DNA of 43,765 nucleotides, taken from contig JAKSIF010000021.1 in NCBI GenBank assembly GCA_024398965.1, positions 1 through 43,765 on the forward strand, given 5' to 3'. Shown piece by piece: positions 17,001 to 24,758 of the stretch. Numbering within the stretch: position 1 is the first letter of the stretch; the number at the start of each line of letters is the position of its first letter. The notes beneath the pieces were generated by a model. The model saw nothing but the letters and a program-made list of their open reading frames with translations. It made no database searches and was not told the origin of the DNA. Position numbers and translations under genes: made by a program. This DNA comes from Fibrobacter sp. (lineage in GTDB: Bacteria; Fibrobacterota; Fibrobacteria; Fibrobacterales; Fibrobacteraceae).

Positions 17001-18877
17001 AGCAAATCCATATTGTTGGTGAATATGCCAACATGATGGTACGCGATAGCAAACAGGCTCAGGTTTTTGTAAGTGATTATTTCGCTCTCGATTACAAGAT
17101 GTTCTTGAACAAGTATTTCAAGGGCAATCGCATGGATGAAATCAATCACAATATCACTCCAGAAAAGTACCACGAAATTGTAGATTCCCTTTCTGAACGT
17201 CAGAAGCAGATTATTGAAGATAAGAATAGCCAATACATTATGGTGGCAGCAGGCCCGGGAAGTGGAAAGACTAGAGTCCTCGTGCATAAGCTGGCCTCCT
17301 TGATGCTGTTGGAAGACGTGAAGCACGAACAGTTGCTGATGCTCACATTCTCTCGTAGTGCAGCCATTGACTTTAAGGAAAAACTCCATAAGCTGATCGG
17401 TAGTGCAGCCTCCTTCTTGACTGCAAAAACATTCCATTCCTACGCATTTGATTTGCTAGGAACTATGGGTGACCTAGATAAAGCAGGTTCCGCTGTTGAA
17501 ATGGCTGTGGAAAAAATCAAGGAAGGGGAAATTGAGCATAGCAAGATCACCAAGAAGGTCTTGGTAATTGATGAAGCCCAAGATATGGATGAACATCAGT
17601 TCGCCCTGGTTCAGGCCCTCATTGAAGAAAATGAGGATATGCGTGTTATTGCCGTAGGCGATGATGACCAGAATATTTTCGAAGGGGTCCATCAGAAGGC
17701 CGGTTCGAAGTCTGTAGATTTAAATCGCTTTATGGATCTTTATAAGGCGAAGAAGTACGAACTGGTGGAAAATTACCGCAGCATTAAAAAGGTTGTAGAC
17801 TTTAGTAACGCCTTCGTTCAGGATATTCCCAATCGCTTAAAGGTGAATCCCATTAGAGCTGTAAATGATGGGGAAGGTGCCGTCAGGGTTCGAAAGTTTA
17901 ATTCGCCTCACATGGAATACGCCATTGTTGAACACTTGAAAAAGTACTCCAACTATGGAACAGTTTGTGTTTTAACGCAGACCAATGATGATGCTTTGAA
18001 AATGATGGCCCTTTTGAATCACGAAAAAATCAGGGCGAAGTTGATTCAGGACAGTGACGGGTTCTCGCTCCATGATCTTGTTGAATTCAGAAGCTTTATG
18101 AAATGGCTCTCCAGTAATGAAGATCCTGTCATTAGTACAGAAGAATGGGATTCTGCAATGGGTAAGCTACAACAGTACTATCAAAAGAGCGCGTTGTTGC
18201 CTATTTGCATAAAGGCGCTTAAGGTTTATCAGAAGCATAACGATCGCCTTTATCGAAATGATTTGAAGCTTTTCTTGATGGAATCGAGGGTGTCAGACTT
18301 TGAACGCGGTGAAAAGAATGAAGTTGTAGTTTCTACGATTCATAAGGCAAAAGGTCGTGAATTTGACAGAGTCTACATGCTGATTAAGGATCAAAGGGCT
18401 AGCTCGGAACAAGGCCGCCGTGTATTGTATGTGGGTTTTACTCGTGCGAAGAAGCAACTGTATGTTTTCCACTGCTGCCCCTTCTTGGATAAGTATGCTC
18501 CCGTTATAGAGGAACATGCGAGGTATTCGGAACCTGCAGAAATCATTTGCCAGTTTGGCCATAAAGATATGTTCTTGAGCTATTCTTATGGAGAGACTGT
18601 TGACGAAGGTGGAGGACTGAAAAAACGAATCTTCAAATTACATAGCGGTGATATATTGAAGTATTCCCATGGTGGACTGTATGACTTCAGCGATTCCAAG
18701 AATCCGGTAGCCGTATTGTCTAAAAAGGCTAAGGAAAAGATTTCTCATCTTAAGGACTTGGGATATTCTGTGAAAAATGTACGAATCCGTTATGTAGTGG
18801 CCTGGCATGATAAGGAACGTGAAGAAGAAATTCCTATTATCTTGCCTGAAATTGAACTGGTGAAGAAGCATGGCTAA
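14027..18877 (+). CDS. Exonuclease-RecQ-UvrD triple fusion helicase
   Basis: A 1616-aa protein joining three machines. The N-terminus begins VFLDIE (D7, E9) with GGHNVLNHDLQYL further on, the pattern of a DEDD-type 3'-5' exonuclease. A zinc-binding segment (CHEPTCPYC, about 241) precedes a RecQ core: FPTGGGKS (about 294), DEAHCFSSWGHDF (about 398), FTATAK, GMGVDKSD and QEAGRAGRD. The C-terminal third is a UvrD/Rep-type SF1A helicase: AAGPGSGKT (about 1074), LTFSRSAAIDFKEKL, DEAQDMDE (about 1182), GDDDQNIF, STIHKAKGREF and YVGFTRAKKQ (about 1468). Both ATPase cores look intact. GTG at 14027 is the start that keeps the exonuclease motif. It lies 104 bp after the dprA-like gene. Long proteins of this kind occur in other bacteria; their function is not established, and DNA repair or phage defence are both possible. 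Confidence 0.88.
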   Translation: MSVVFLDIEVSTSSGKIADLGAVDSQDQTIHTPSQGDFLNFVKDAEYVGGHNVLNHDLQYLKHLDLDKKKVIDTLYLSPLMFPMRPSHKLLKDEKILSDTLNNPLLDAQKSRDLFHDEINAFNALDDDLRDIYFNLLKGSREFKDFFEYVGLKEESKGFFNNLLSARSSTRNLVKQIQSRFAGLICENASIESFVTEHPIELAYALSVINLQDKRSITPAWVLRNYPYTENILFLLRNNPCHEPTCPYCSGKLDVRKKLKEIFGYDNFRTYDGEPLQEQAAAAAVNNDSLLAIFPTGGGKSITFQLPALMAGENYKGLTVVISPLQSLMKDQVDNLASKGIADAVTINGLLDPIERAEAIKRVESGMASMLYISPESLRSRTIEKLLLSRQIARFVIDEAHCFSSWGHDFRVDYLYIGDFIKKLQEQKSSLRRIPVSCFTATAKQKVVQDICDYFKKKLDLDLKIFATKATRANLTYHVIYQEDEDQKYKTLRSLIETKNCPTIVYVSRTKNTLELAEKLSMDGFVALPFNGKMESREKVENQEAFISGKVQIIVATSAFGMGVDKSDVQLVVHFEISDSLENYVQEAGRAGRDQSLQAECYVLFNESDLDKHFLLLNQTKLSMSEIQQVWKAIKSLTKNRTVLKRSPLEIAREAGFDDPNGDVETRVKTAILALEEAGYIERKQNCPQVYATGIQVSNMDEARSKITASNMFDEKQKENAIRIISLLISQRNTFKSKGDEAESRIDYIADILGMECSAVQETVQLLRAENVLADSKDMTAYIKKGDGENKSKLVVKRFEALENFIISKLKTGKTVFNLKELNEEAAAAGIKKANVKDIKTILYFWMINGLIEKNYCSDICTKIEPKVSLENLVEDFNHRVQLAHFVIDQLYQANYDAKTNSREEALIQFSEKELLTAYENQISLFDKTPVSYKDLEKSLLYLSKINSLQLEDGFLVLYNALEIHRIEKSNLIKYKVDDYEKLNNFYQMKMQQIHIVGEYANMMVRDSKQAQVFVSDYFALDYKMFLNKYFKGNRMDEINHNITPEKYHEIVDSLSERQKQIIEDKNSQYIMVAAGPGSGKTRVLVHKLASLMLLEDVKHEQLLMLTFSRSAAIDFKEKLHKLIGSAASFLTAKTFHSYAFDLLGTMGDLDKAGSAVEMAVEKIKEGEIEHSKITKKVLVIDEAQDMDEHQFALVQALIEENEDMRVIAVGDDDQNIFEGVHQKAGSKSVDLNRFMDLYKAKKYELVENYRSIKKVVDFSNAFVQDIPNRLKVNPIRAVNDGEGAVRVRKFNSPHMEYAIVEHLKKYSNYGTVCVLTQTNDDALKMMALLNHEKIRAKLIQDSDGFSLHDLVEFRSFMKWLSSNEDPVISTEEWDSAMGKLQQYYQKSALLPICIKALKVYQKHNDRLYRNDLKLFLMESRVSDFERGEKNEVVVSTIHKAKGREFDRVYMLIKDQRASSEQGRRVLYVGFTRAKKQLYVFHCCPFLDKYAPVIEEHARYSEPAEIICQFGHKDMFLSYSYGETVDEGGGLKKRIFKLHSGDILKYSHGGLYDFSDSKNPVAVLSKKAKEKISHLKDLGYSVKNVRIRYVVAWHDKEREEEIPIILPEIELVKKHG

Positions 18878-18897
18878 GTATATTCTTGTAGAAGCAA

Positions 18898-18978
18898 GTG
18901 GAAACACTTCTTAAGAATCTTGATTCGCAAAAAAAACTTACCATTTCCGAAATGGGAAAAATCAGCTACAAACTCTAA
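18898..18978 (+). pseudogene. Possible C-terminal remnant of a lost gene
   Basis: A short open stretch beginning in frame at 18892 and ending at a stop at 18978 encodes VETLLKNLDSQKKLTISEMG and a few more residues. Composition looks protein-like rather than random, but it has no start region and no recognised family. It may be the tail of a deleted gene that once followed the giant helicase. Confidence 0.25.
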
Positions 18979-18990
18979 ATAAAGTCATAC

Positions 18991-19020
18991 AACCATTTTC
19001 CCGGCGTGGGGAATATGGTT
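18991..19020. repeat. Palindromic element P1
   Basis: Arms AACCATTTTCCC and GGGGAATATGGTT around a GGCGT centre, with one mismatch. First of five related 28-30-bp palindromes between 18.9 and 23.3 kb; preceded by CATACAACCA like P2. It lies at the 3' end of a minus-strand gene. Read in one frame it gives NHFPGVGNMV, similar to the DinD motif DHFADVGKMV. Confidence 0.7.
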
Positions 19021-19307
19021 TATTCTCGATCCCACAGTTTCTCTTCTTTGTAAACGATATTCTCGTCTGCGGCAATGCCTATGCAACCAAGATTTACCAT
19101 CTTGGCGATAACGCATGCAATGGTGCGAGGGTCCTGAAAACAACGTCCAAACTTTTCGTCTATGTAGTCGCGCAGTTTCCTTACGTTTCCTGGGCGCTGG
19201 TCGCAATCTTTTAGACTCAGCCTGACCGCATCTACTCCCGCGCCAAATTCCTCGCCGCAGAATCCCGGATAGAATCCACTCTTTATGTATTTCTCGATTT
19301 CCTGCAT
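19020..19307 (-). CDS. Conserved-looking small hypothetical protein
   Basis: A 95-aa protein of unrecognised family, with a reasonable ribosome site (GCGAGG) before the ATG and three Cys residues in hydrophobic stretches (ACVIAKMVNLGCIGIA). The segment LRDYIDEKFGRCFQDPRTIA looks like a helical DNA- or protein-binding region. It stands alone on the minus strand between the large helicase and a duplicated leader. No function is proposed. Confidence 0.55.
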   Translation of the reverse strand: MQEIEKYIKSGFYPGFCGEEFGAGVDAVRLSLKDCDQRPGNVRKLRDYIDEKFGRCFQDPRTIACVIAKMVNLGCIGIAADENIVYKEEKLWDRE

Positions 19308-19337
19308 ATAGCCTCGCTTTTTGATGCAAATATATCC

Positions 19338-19462
19338 TTATGGAATGACAAATGCTGTCAAGTGCCTCAGATGTCGCCCGCAAGGCGGCAAATATTTTTC
19401 CAATTTTGTCACAAAAGTGTCAAAAATAAATGGTACTTTTCTCTACAAACAAGGAGAAAGCC
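19338..19462 (+). repeat. Duplicated leader, copy A (interrupted)
   Basis: About 95 bp here match 22055-22150. Both begin TTATGGAATGACAAATGC, and both contain TTTTGTCAC-AAAA (or CTAA)-GTGTCAAAA, AATAAATGGTACTTTTCT and ACAAGGAGAA. Copy A carries about 30 extra bp near 19362-19395 with a small hairpin (TGTCGCC/GGCGGCA). Copy B is the leader and ribosome site of a secreted-protein gene; here the downstream coding part has been replaced. Confidence 0.7.
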
Positions 19463-19500
19463 TTTTCAATTGACCGTCTTTAATTTCTTATATTGTCACT

Positions 19501-19959
19501 ATGCTCATCTATCACGCTAGTAAAGAAATTGTAGAAGTACCCGAGATTCGCAAGACTCGGTTCACCAAGGACTTTTCCTGGGGATTTTATTGTACCAACA
19601 ACTTTGCACAGGCTGTTCGGTGGGCAAACCGTGGAGATGGGGAACCCCGGGTCAATCATTTCGAGTACACGCCAGATCAGTCGCTGAAAATTCTCACATT
19701 CGAGAAAATGACTGATGAATGGTTGGATTTCATTGCAGCATGCCGTAGCGGGAAGGCTCATGATTTCGATATTGTGGAAGGCCCCATGGCAGACGATACG
19801 GTCTGGAATTTCGTAAATGACTTCTTGGCAGGGACCATCAACAGAAAGCAGTTCTGGGTCTTGGCGGAATTCAAGCATCCGACCCATCAGATCAGCTTCC
19901 ATACAGAGGCGGCTTTGCAGTGCTTAAAATTTGTCAAGTGCGAGGTCGTTCATGACTGA
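19501..19959 (+). CDS. DUF3990-like protein, possible ADP-ribosyltransferase-type toxin
   Basis: A 152-aa protein beginning LIYHASKEIVEVPEI, then DFSWGFYCTNNFAQAVRWAN, YTPDQSLKILTFEKM and HDFDIVEGPMADD. This order (YHaS, DFg.GFYlT, then DiV.GpiAdD) matches DUF3990, a family thought to be related to ADP-ribosyltransferases. Catalytic residues were not verified. The stop overlaps the next ATG by 8 nt, so the two genes are translationally coupled and may form a toxin-antitoxin-like pair. No strong ribosome site is visible before the ATG. Confidence 0.7.
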   Translation: MLIYHASKEIVEVPEIRKTRFTKDFSWGFYCTNNFAQAVRWANRGDGEPRVNHFEYTPDQSLKILTFEKMTDEWLDFIAACRSGKAHDFDIVEGPMADDTVWNFVNDFLAGTINRKQFWVLAEFKHPTHQISFHTEAALQCLKFVKCEVVHD

Positions 19960-20392
19960 ATCTCGGAAAGATGATCTCTTTTATGTATGTTCCCTGATTG
20001 AGTATGTCGCTCGCGTAACAAAGAATAAGCGCGGGGTGATTGCAAACAAGCTGGGTGAGGCTGGCTTTGCGAAGGAACTGAAAGACGCAGGTGTCAACCA
20101 CAGCCTTAGCTTTGAGCAAGTGGGCGAGGAAGTTGTCGAACGTTACGGCATACCTGCAGGCACCTTTGAAACTATAGAAAACTGCAAATACTCCGTTCCT
20201 TCCTATACCGACATCGGACGCCTTTACAGCATCATGGTCCAGGATTGTGCACGTCCGGGCGAAGAGATTAAAACTGCCATCCAAATTTTTTCTTCGGTCA
20301 TTAGCGACTACATCTCCAATTTCAATTCCGACTGCTATTACCAAAATCCCAGCTACCTGGAAGAATCCTTCAGGGCCGGTAAACTGCTTTAA
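19952..20392 (+). CDS. Partner protein of the DUF3990-like gene, function unknown
   Basis: A 146-aa helical protein starting at the ATG within the ATGACTGA overlap. It contains YVCSLIEYVARVTKNKRGVI early, somewhat like DUF3791 proteins that often accompany DUF3990 genes, and a C-terminal helical part (CARPGEEIKTAIQIF). Coupling to the upstream gene suggests it is the antitoxin or chaperone of the pair. Family assignment is tentative. Confidence 0.6.
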   Translation: MTESRKDDLFYVCSLIEYVARVTKNKRGVIANKLGEAGFAKELKDAGVNHSLSFEQVGEEVVERYGIPAGTFETIENCKYSVPSYTDIGRLYSIMVQDCARPGEEIKTAIQIFSSVISDYISNFNSDCYYQNPSYLEESFRAGKLL

Positions 20393-20406
20393 GTGAAGTT
20401 CATACA

Positions 20407-20434
20407 ACCATTTTGTTGACGTCAACAAAATGGT
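20407..20434. repeat. Palindromic element P2 (perfect)
   Basis: A perfect 28-bp palindrome with arms ACCATTTTGTTGAC and GTCAACAAAATGGT and no unpaired centre. It sits between two convergent genes (20392 end, 20436 end), where it could act as a bidirectional transcription stop. In one frame it reads NHFVDVNKMV. Confidence 0.8.
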
Positions 20435-20435
20435 C

Positions 20436-20675
20436 TTAAAAATACTTCCGGTTCATCGCTTCAAGTAATTCCACGTTAAGAGTATTGTCTAAGTCAGGAA
20501 TTACGCTGTCAATGGAACAATAGGGGCAAAGCGCAGTGTCTTCGCCATCATCAGTCCATTCAGTGATTTCAGACGGGGTGAACGATCGTTTGCAATAGAA
20601 ACATCCACATTGAGTTGCTGAGGACAAAACGCCCCTGTTCCTAAAGCTGAGCTTATGAAGTTCATCAAAATTCAT
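20436..20675 (-). CDS. Small zinc-ribbon cytoplasmic protein
   Basis: A 79-aa protein starting MNFDELHKLSFRNR. It has two CxxC knuckles, CGCFYCKRSF and LCPYCSID, separated by SEITEWTDDGED, the layout of a widespread family of small 'cytoplasmic proteins' of unknown role. The start at 20675 is chosen to match that family; an upstream start at 20726 would add 17 poorly conserved residues. Confidence 0.65.
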   Translation of the reverse strand: MNFDELHKLSFRNRGVLSSATQCGCFYCKRSFTPSEITEWTDDGEDTALCPYCSIDSVIPDLDNTLNVELLEAMNRKYF

Positions 20676-21000
20676 GTAAAGTAATATAGTCATTTTTGCA
20701 TCTTTTAAGTGGATTATTTTTGACAATCAAAGTACTTGAAATTTCTCTTGCATTTGCATATATTTCTTTCTGAAATTCATCACTCCTTGCGACAGTCGAC
20801 ATAGACTTGCAAAAGTCCGTACGTGCATTCGCGGCAAGGTTCATTAACCATCTGGTTGATGTTGTTGGATAGCTGGCAGGAGACGCTGCCTGCTCGAGAG
20901 CGTAAGTTCGCCACAAGGTGGAATTGCGCCAAGTAATGCCGGGGAAGGCCCCCGCCAACAACAAAACTAGAACATCTTCATAATCAAAAGTATGCTATCG
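20676..21000. other. Gene-poor stretch with a possible remnant
   Basis: No intact gene is supported. The minus strand has an open frame (to 20964) containing ANARTDFCKSMSTVARSDEF, which looks like protein but overlaps the zinc-ribbon gene in another frame and has no recognised family. A G+C-rich part at 20930-20960 can form a GGGGAAGGCCCCC hairpin. Confidence 0.3.
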
Positions 21001-21028
21001 ATCATCTTCCCGGCGTGGGGAAAATGAT
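21001..21028. repeat. Palindromic element P3
   Basis: Arms ATCATCTTCCC and GGGGAAAATGAT, one mismatch, around GGCGT. The outer pair has changed on both sides (ATC with GAT instead of ACC with GGT). One frame reads IDHLPGVGKMM. Confidence 0.7.
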
Positions 21029-21075
21029 GTTCTTTGCCGTTGTGGTTTTGCAGAATCACGACATAGGAGATTATT

Positions 21076-21159
21076 ATGGTAAAAAAGGTTGTTGGCGTGA
21101 GCCGCGCTGTTTTTCCAAAATGTGAAACACTGTCTCACAAATTGACTTGGAGTCATTAG
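21076..21159 (+). pseudogene. Fragment of a YhcG-type (DUF1016) protein
   Basis: A 27-codon stretch ends CETLSHKLTWSH before a stop. 'kLtWSHy' is the hallmark of the N-terminal domain of YhcG/DUF1016 nucleases. The rest of the domain is missing. Confidence 0.5.
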
Positions 21160-21172
21160 CGAGGAGGGCAAG

Positions 21173-21765
21173 ATGGATAAGGTCAGTCCGATTTACAATA
21201 ACATTGTTCAGCAGATCAAGTCTGCTATTCTTGAGAGTCAGCTGGAGTCCGCCCGAGCAGTCAATCAACAAATGCTTTCTCTGTATAGCATTAAGAAAAT
21301 GCGTCAATTTTACGAGAAATGGGAAGAGTTTTTAAATCGCTCGCCAATGGCGGGCGAATTGGAAAAGGCTGAATTTGACATAAAAACGCCAATTATACCC
21401 ATTCACGCTCTAATAAACTTAAATCGTTCGCCAATGGCGGAAGTCCGAAAACGCTCCATACGCAAAAGGCCATTTCGATGTTCAAGGACGAGTACCTCCT
21501 GGATTTTATCAATGTGGAGGAATTGGGGGAGCGCAACCCGCAGGATATTGACGAACGCGTGGTTGAAAAAGCCATTGTCCAGAATGTCAAGAATTTCATT
21601 TTGACCTTCGGCAAGGATTTTACGTATGTGGGCCATCAGGTTCATATCGAAAAATTTGAACACGACATGTGGGTGGACCTGCTCTTTTTCAATCGCGAAT
21701 TGCGCAGCCTTGTCGTTGTCGAACTTAAGACGGGCTACCCAAACGGATTTGCTACGTTTGCTTAA
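21173..21765 (+). pseudogene. Broken YhcG/DUF1016 nuclease gene
   Basis: The 5' part reads IKSAILESQLESARAVNQQM, the N-terminal helix of YhcG-type PD-(D/E)XK nucleases. The 3' part (about 21442-21765) lies in another frame: PKTLHTQKAISMFKDEYLLD, then ERVVEKAIVQNVKNF, FGKDFTYVG, MWVDLLFFNRELRSL and VVELKTG, the nuclease domain with its D...ExK residues. Between them most of the protein is lost, and two similar stretches containing CGCCAATGGCGG (21343 and 21427 areas) flank the deletion. The gene stops just after the catalytic ELKTG and runs into another fragment. YhcG proteins act in DNA metabolism and some defence loci; this copy is dead. Confidence 0.8.
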
Positions 21766-21770
21766 AAATA

Positions 21771-22023
21771 GTGGCGGTGTAAAAGCTAAAAATGGCGGTG
21801 TAAATTTGTTGCGGTTGGCGGTGTAAATGTTTCGGAAGCAATTCTTGCAGAAATCAAGAAAAATCCCGGAATGAACGCCCCTGCGATTGCTGCGAAACTC
21901 ACTCTGGCCTTGCGAACGACTCAGCGTTATCTAAAGACCTTGACTGACGACAAGAAAATTGAATTTAGAGGAGCCCCGAAGAACGGCGGGTATTTTGTAA
22001 ATCTCGAAAATTCAAACAATTGA
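21771..22023 (+). pseudogene. C-terminal winged-helix fragment of an AAA_4/Schlafen-type regulator
   Basis: The reading frame ending at 22021-22023 encodes VSEAILAEIKKNPGMNAPAI and further residues with TQRYLKTLTDDKKIEFRG and KNGGYFVN, a winged-helix typical of the end of divergent-AAA (Schlafen-like) regulators. Upstream, GGVKAKNGGVN-like repeats match the Gly/Val/Asn-rich linker of the same family, split over two frames. The N-terminal ATPase-like domain is absent. Confidence 0.6.
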
Positions 22024-22082
22024 GTTGGAGCCACTATACCGAAATCTTGAAGTCTTATGGAATGACAAATGCAGTCAAATGA
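22020..22082 (+). pseudogene. Second short YhcG N-terminal fragment
   Basis: LSWSHYTEILKSYGMTNAVK followed by a stop. 'lSWSHYteIL' is again the DUF1016 N-terminal hallmark, showing that a second YhcG gene once existed here. Its last codons run into leader copy B. Confidence 0.45.
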
Positions 22083-22150
22083 ATTTCCAATTTTGTCACT
22101 AAAGTGTCAAAAATAAATGGTACTTTTCTTTGCATAACAAGGAGAATGCC
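22055..22150 (+). promoter_or_regulatory. Duplicated leader, copy B (upstream of secreted protein gene)
   Basis: The intact copy of the leader described at 19338. It holds the near-palindrome TTTTGTCAC...GTGTCAAAA and ends with AAGGAG six nt before the ATG at 22151, so it probably contains the promoter, operator and ribosome site of that gene. Confidence 0.6.
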
Positions 22151-22591
22151 ATGAAAAAGATTATTACCGCTTGCCTGTTACTGATAGCCTTTGCGAATGC
22201 AGGCAATCAGACTTTCAAGAATCTCCACAAATGCACCAAGTTGGCAGACCGTTTGATCTGCTCCCAGGGAGGCATGCATGCCGAAGGATTTGTCTATTTG
22301 TTTAAGGAAAAAAAGCTGTATAAGTACGAAGCATCCGTAGCAATGCTTGGTATTGATAGAACTTCTAGCAAATTATTTATCCGCAAGGCCGAATCCTATC
22401 GCCTTTCCCCAATAAACGAAGGTAGGCAGGATTGCGAATTTTTCCAGGTCTCTGACATTGAAGAATTTTATTGCGATAGGTTTGAAACCAAGCACTATTT
22501 TAAAGACAAGTACGGTTTCGGCAGAGAAGAAATTCTAAAGGACAAAACCTACGAATACTGCGATGAAATGTTCAACAAGTTGTTGCCTTAA
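22151..22591 (+). CDS. Small secreted protein of unknown function
   Basis: A 146-aa protein with a clear signal peptide (MKKIITACLLLIAFANAG, cleavage expected after ANA). The mature part has five Cys residues, which could form disulfides outside the cytoplasm (CTKLADRLICSQGG, GRQDCEFFQ, FYCDRFE, YCDEMF). The ATG at 22151 with AAGGAG upstream is preferred over an ATG at 22130, which would put charged residues before the signal peptide. No family is recognised. Confidence 0.7.
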   Translation: MKKIITACLLLIAFANAGNQTFKNLHKCTKLADRLICSQGGMHAEGFVYLFKEKKLYKYEASVAMLGIDRTSSKLFIRKAESYRLSPINEGRQDCEFFQVSDIEEFYCDRFETKHYFKDKYGFGREEILKDKTYEYCDEMFNKLLP

Positions 22592-22654
22592 GTTACTTTG
22601 TAAAATTTTCGCAAGTACCTTGCCAAGAACGGTACTTTAGCTACATTACATCCC

Positions 22655-22697
22655 GACGCACTACTCTATCGAATGGAGTGGTGCGTCTTTGTTTTAT
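22655..22697 (+). terminator. Rho-independent terminator
   Basis: Stem GACGCACTACTC (22655-22666) pairs with GAGTGGTGCGTC (22676-22687) with one mismatch, followed by TTTGTTTTAT. It ends the secreted-protein gene. Confidence 0.75.
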
Positions 22698-22754
22698 ACG
22701 GCATTCCCGTATTTGCCAAGACGCCCCTAACAAGAACAAATCACAGGAGGCTGT

Positions 22755-23051
22755 ATGGCTAAAAAAGAAATCTCAACTTATTCTCAGCAAACTTTTGAAA
22801 GCATCAAGCATGTAGACGAAAACGGTGTCGAATTCTGGTATGCAAGGGAACTGCAGACAGCGTTGGAATACACACAATGGCGTCGTTTCGAAGATGCTGT
22901 TGATAGAGCAAAAGTGGCGTGTGAAGCTAGTGGAATTGAAGTTACAGACCATTTTGCCGACGTTGGCAAAATGGTATCCCTTGGCTCCGGATCTGAACGT
23001 GAAATCAGCGATGTCAAACTTTCTCGCTATATGCGCTTTATTCAATTGTGA
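22755..23051 (+). pseudogene. Truncated DinD-like protein (N-terminal third)
   Basis: 98 codons with a strong ribosome site (GGAGG). The product matches the start of DNA-damage-inducible DinD/Bro-N proteins: HVDENGVEFWYARELQTALE, then HFADVGKMVSLGSGSEREI and ISDVKLSRYM. The reading frame then diverges (RFIQL and stop) where the family continues acyLIvqNadprK, so about two thirds is lost. A short fragment at 23107-23166 may be from the same or a related gene. Palindrome P4 lies inside the conserved HFADVGKMV codons. The short product could still be made. Confidence 0.75.
22948..22975. repeat. Palindromic element P4, inside the dinD fragment
   Basis: Perfect 11-bp arms ACCATTTTGCC and GGCAAAATGGT around GACGTT. 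It encodes HFADVGKMV in the dinD reading frame, and has the same length and design as the four intergenic palindromes. Confidence 0.8.
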
Positions 23052-23106
23052 ACGCAGTGCGTTCGCAATTGAATTGGACTAAGTATGATTGATTGTTGCC
23101 CAAAGT

Positions 23107-23166
23107 GACCGAAAACATATGCATGATGCTTTGGACAAGTTTATTGATAAGGCGTTAGTTATATGA
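23107..23166 (+). pseudogene. Possible remnant of a RhuM/DinD-type gene
   Basis: A 19-codon stretch ending at a stop reads DRKHMHDALDKFIDKALVI, resembling a C-terminal helix of RhuM-like proteins. Short and without start; low certainty. Confidence 0.25.
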
Positions 23167-23220
23167 CCTCATGAAATGACTTTTGCGAATTATGAATAAG
23201 CTACATATTCTTTGAATTTT

Positions 23221-23250
23221 TATCATTTTGCCGGCGTTGGCAAAATGATA
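23221..23250. repeat. Palindromic element P5
   Basis: Perfect 12-bp arms TATCATTTTGCC and GGCAAAATGATA around GGCGTT, 38 bp before tgt. One frame reads YHFAGVGKMI. It could form a strong hairpin at the start of the tgt transcript or end the decayed region. Confidence 0.8.
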
Positions 23251-23266
23251 AATGTGGATGCTCTAA

Positions 23267-24427
<1,161 letters not shown>

Positions 24428-24459
24428 AAGCAGCTGTTCTCGTCATAGCAAAACTTCCA

Positions 24460-24482
24460 AAGCCCCTTCAGGGGCTTTTTCA
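24460..24482 (+). terminator. Rho-independent terminator of tgt
   Basis: Stem AAGCCCC / GGGGCTT with a TTCA loop followed by TTT, 33 bp after the tgt stop. Confidence 0.9.
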
Positions 24483-24518
24483 TTTGACAAATAAAAATTC
24501 TTTAGTATCTTGAACAGT

Positions 24519-24686
24519 ATGGCAATGAACCACCACCTATTTACCGGTCAATGCGAATCCGTGGGTGAAGCCCACGTCACGAACACTACAACGGCAAACG
24601 ATGGCGTAAAATCCAAGAATCTGCCGACACACGCAGGAAAGTCTCCCGTCAGGAGGCACAACGTTCCTCGCGCCCCCAAGAAGTAG
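24519..24686 (+). CDS. Possible small basic protein (55 aa)
   Basis: An ATG-started frame encodes a 55-residue basic peptide beginning MAMNHHLFTGQCESVGEAHV and ending RRHNVPRAPKK. No ribosome site or family is recognised. TTGACA at 24484 with TATCTT 18 bp later could be a promoter. The interval 24428-24758 holds otherwise only two terminators. Confidence 0.3.
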   Translation: MAMNHHLFTGQCESVGEAHVTNTTTANDGVKSKNLPTHAGKSPVRRHNVPRAPKK

Positions 24687-24706
24687 TCGTATTCGCTCAT
24701 GACAAA

Positions 24707-24736
24707 TAAAGCCCGCAGACCTTATCTGCGAGCTGT
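24707..24736 (-). terminator. Minus-strand terminator of the GH43 gene
   Basis: AGCCCGCAGA (24710-24719) pairs with TCTGCGAGCT (24725-24734), allowing one G-U pair. On the minus strand it is followed by TTTATTTG. Confidence 0.7.
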
Positions 24737-24758
24737 TTTGAAGTATTTAAAATCAAGA

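Noticed and set aside
18991-23250. The repeated palindromes considered as a CRISPR array
   Set aside because: Copies are irregularly spaced by hundreds to more than a thousand bases with genes between them, and there are no cas genes.
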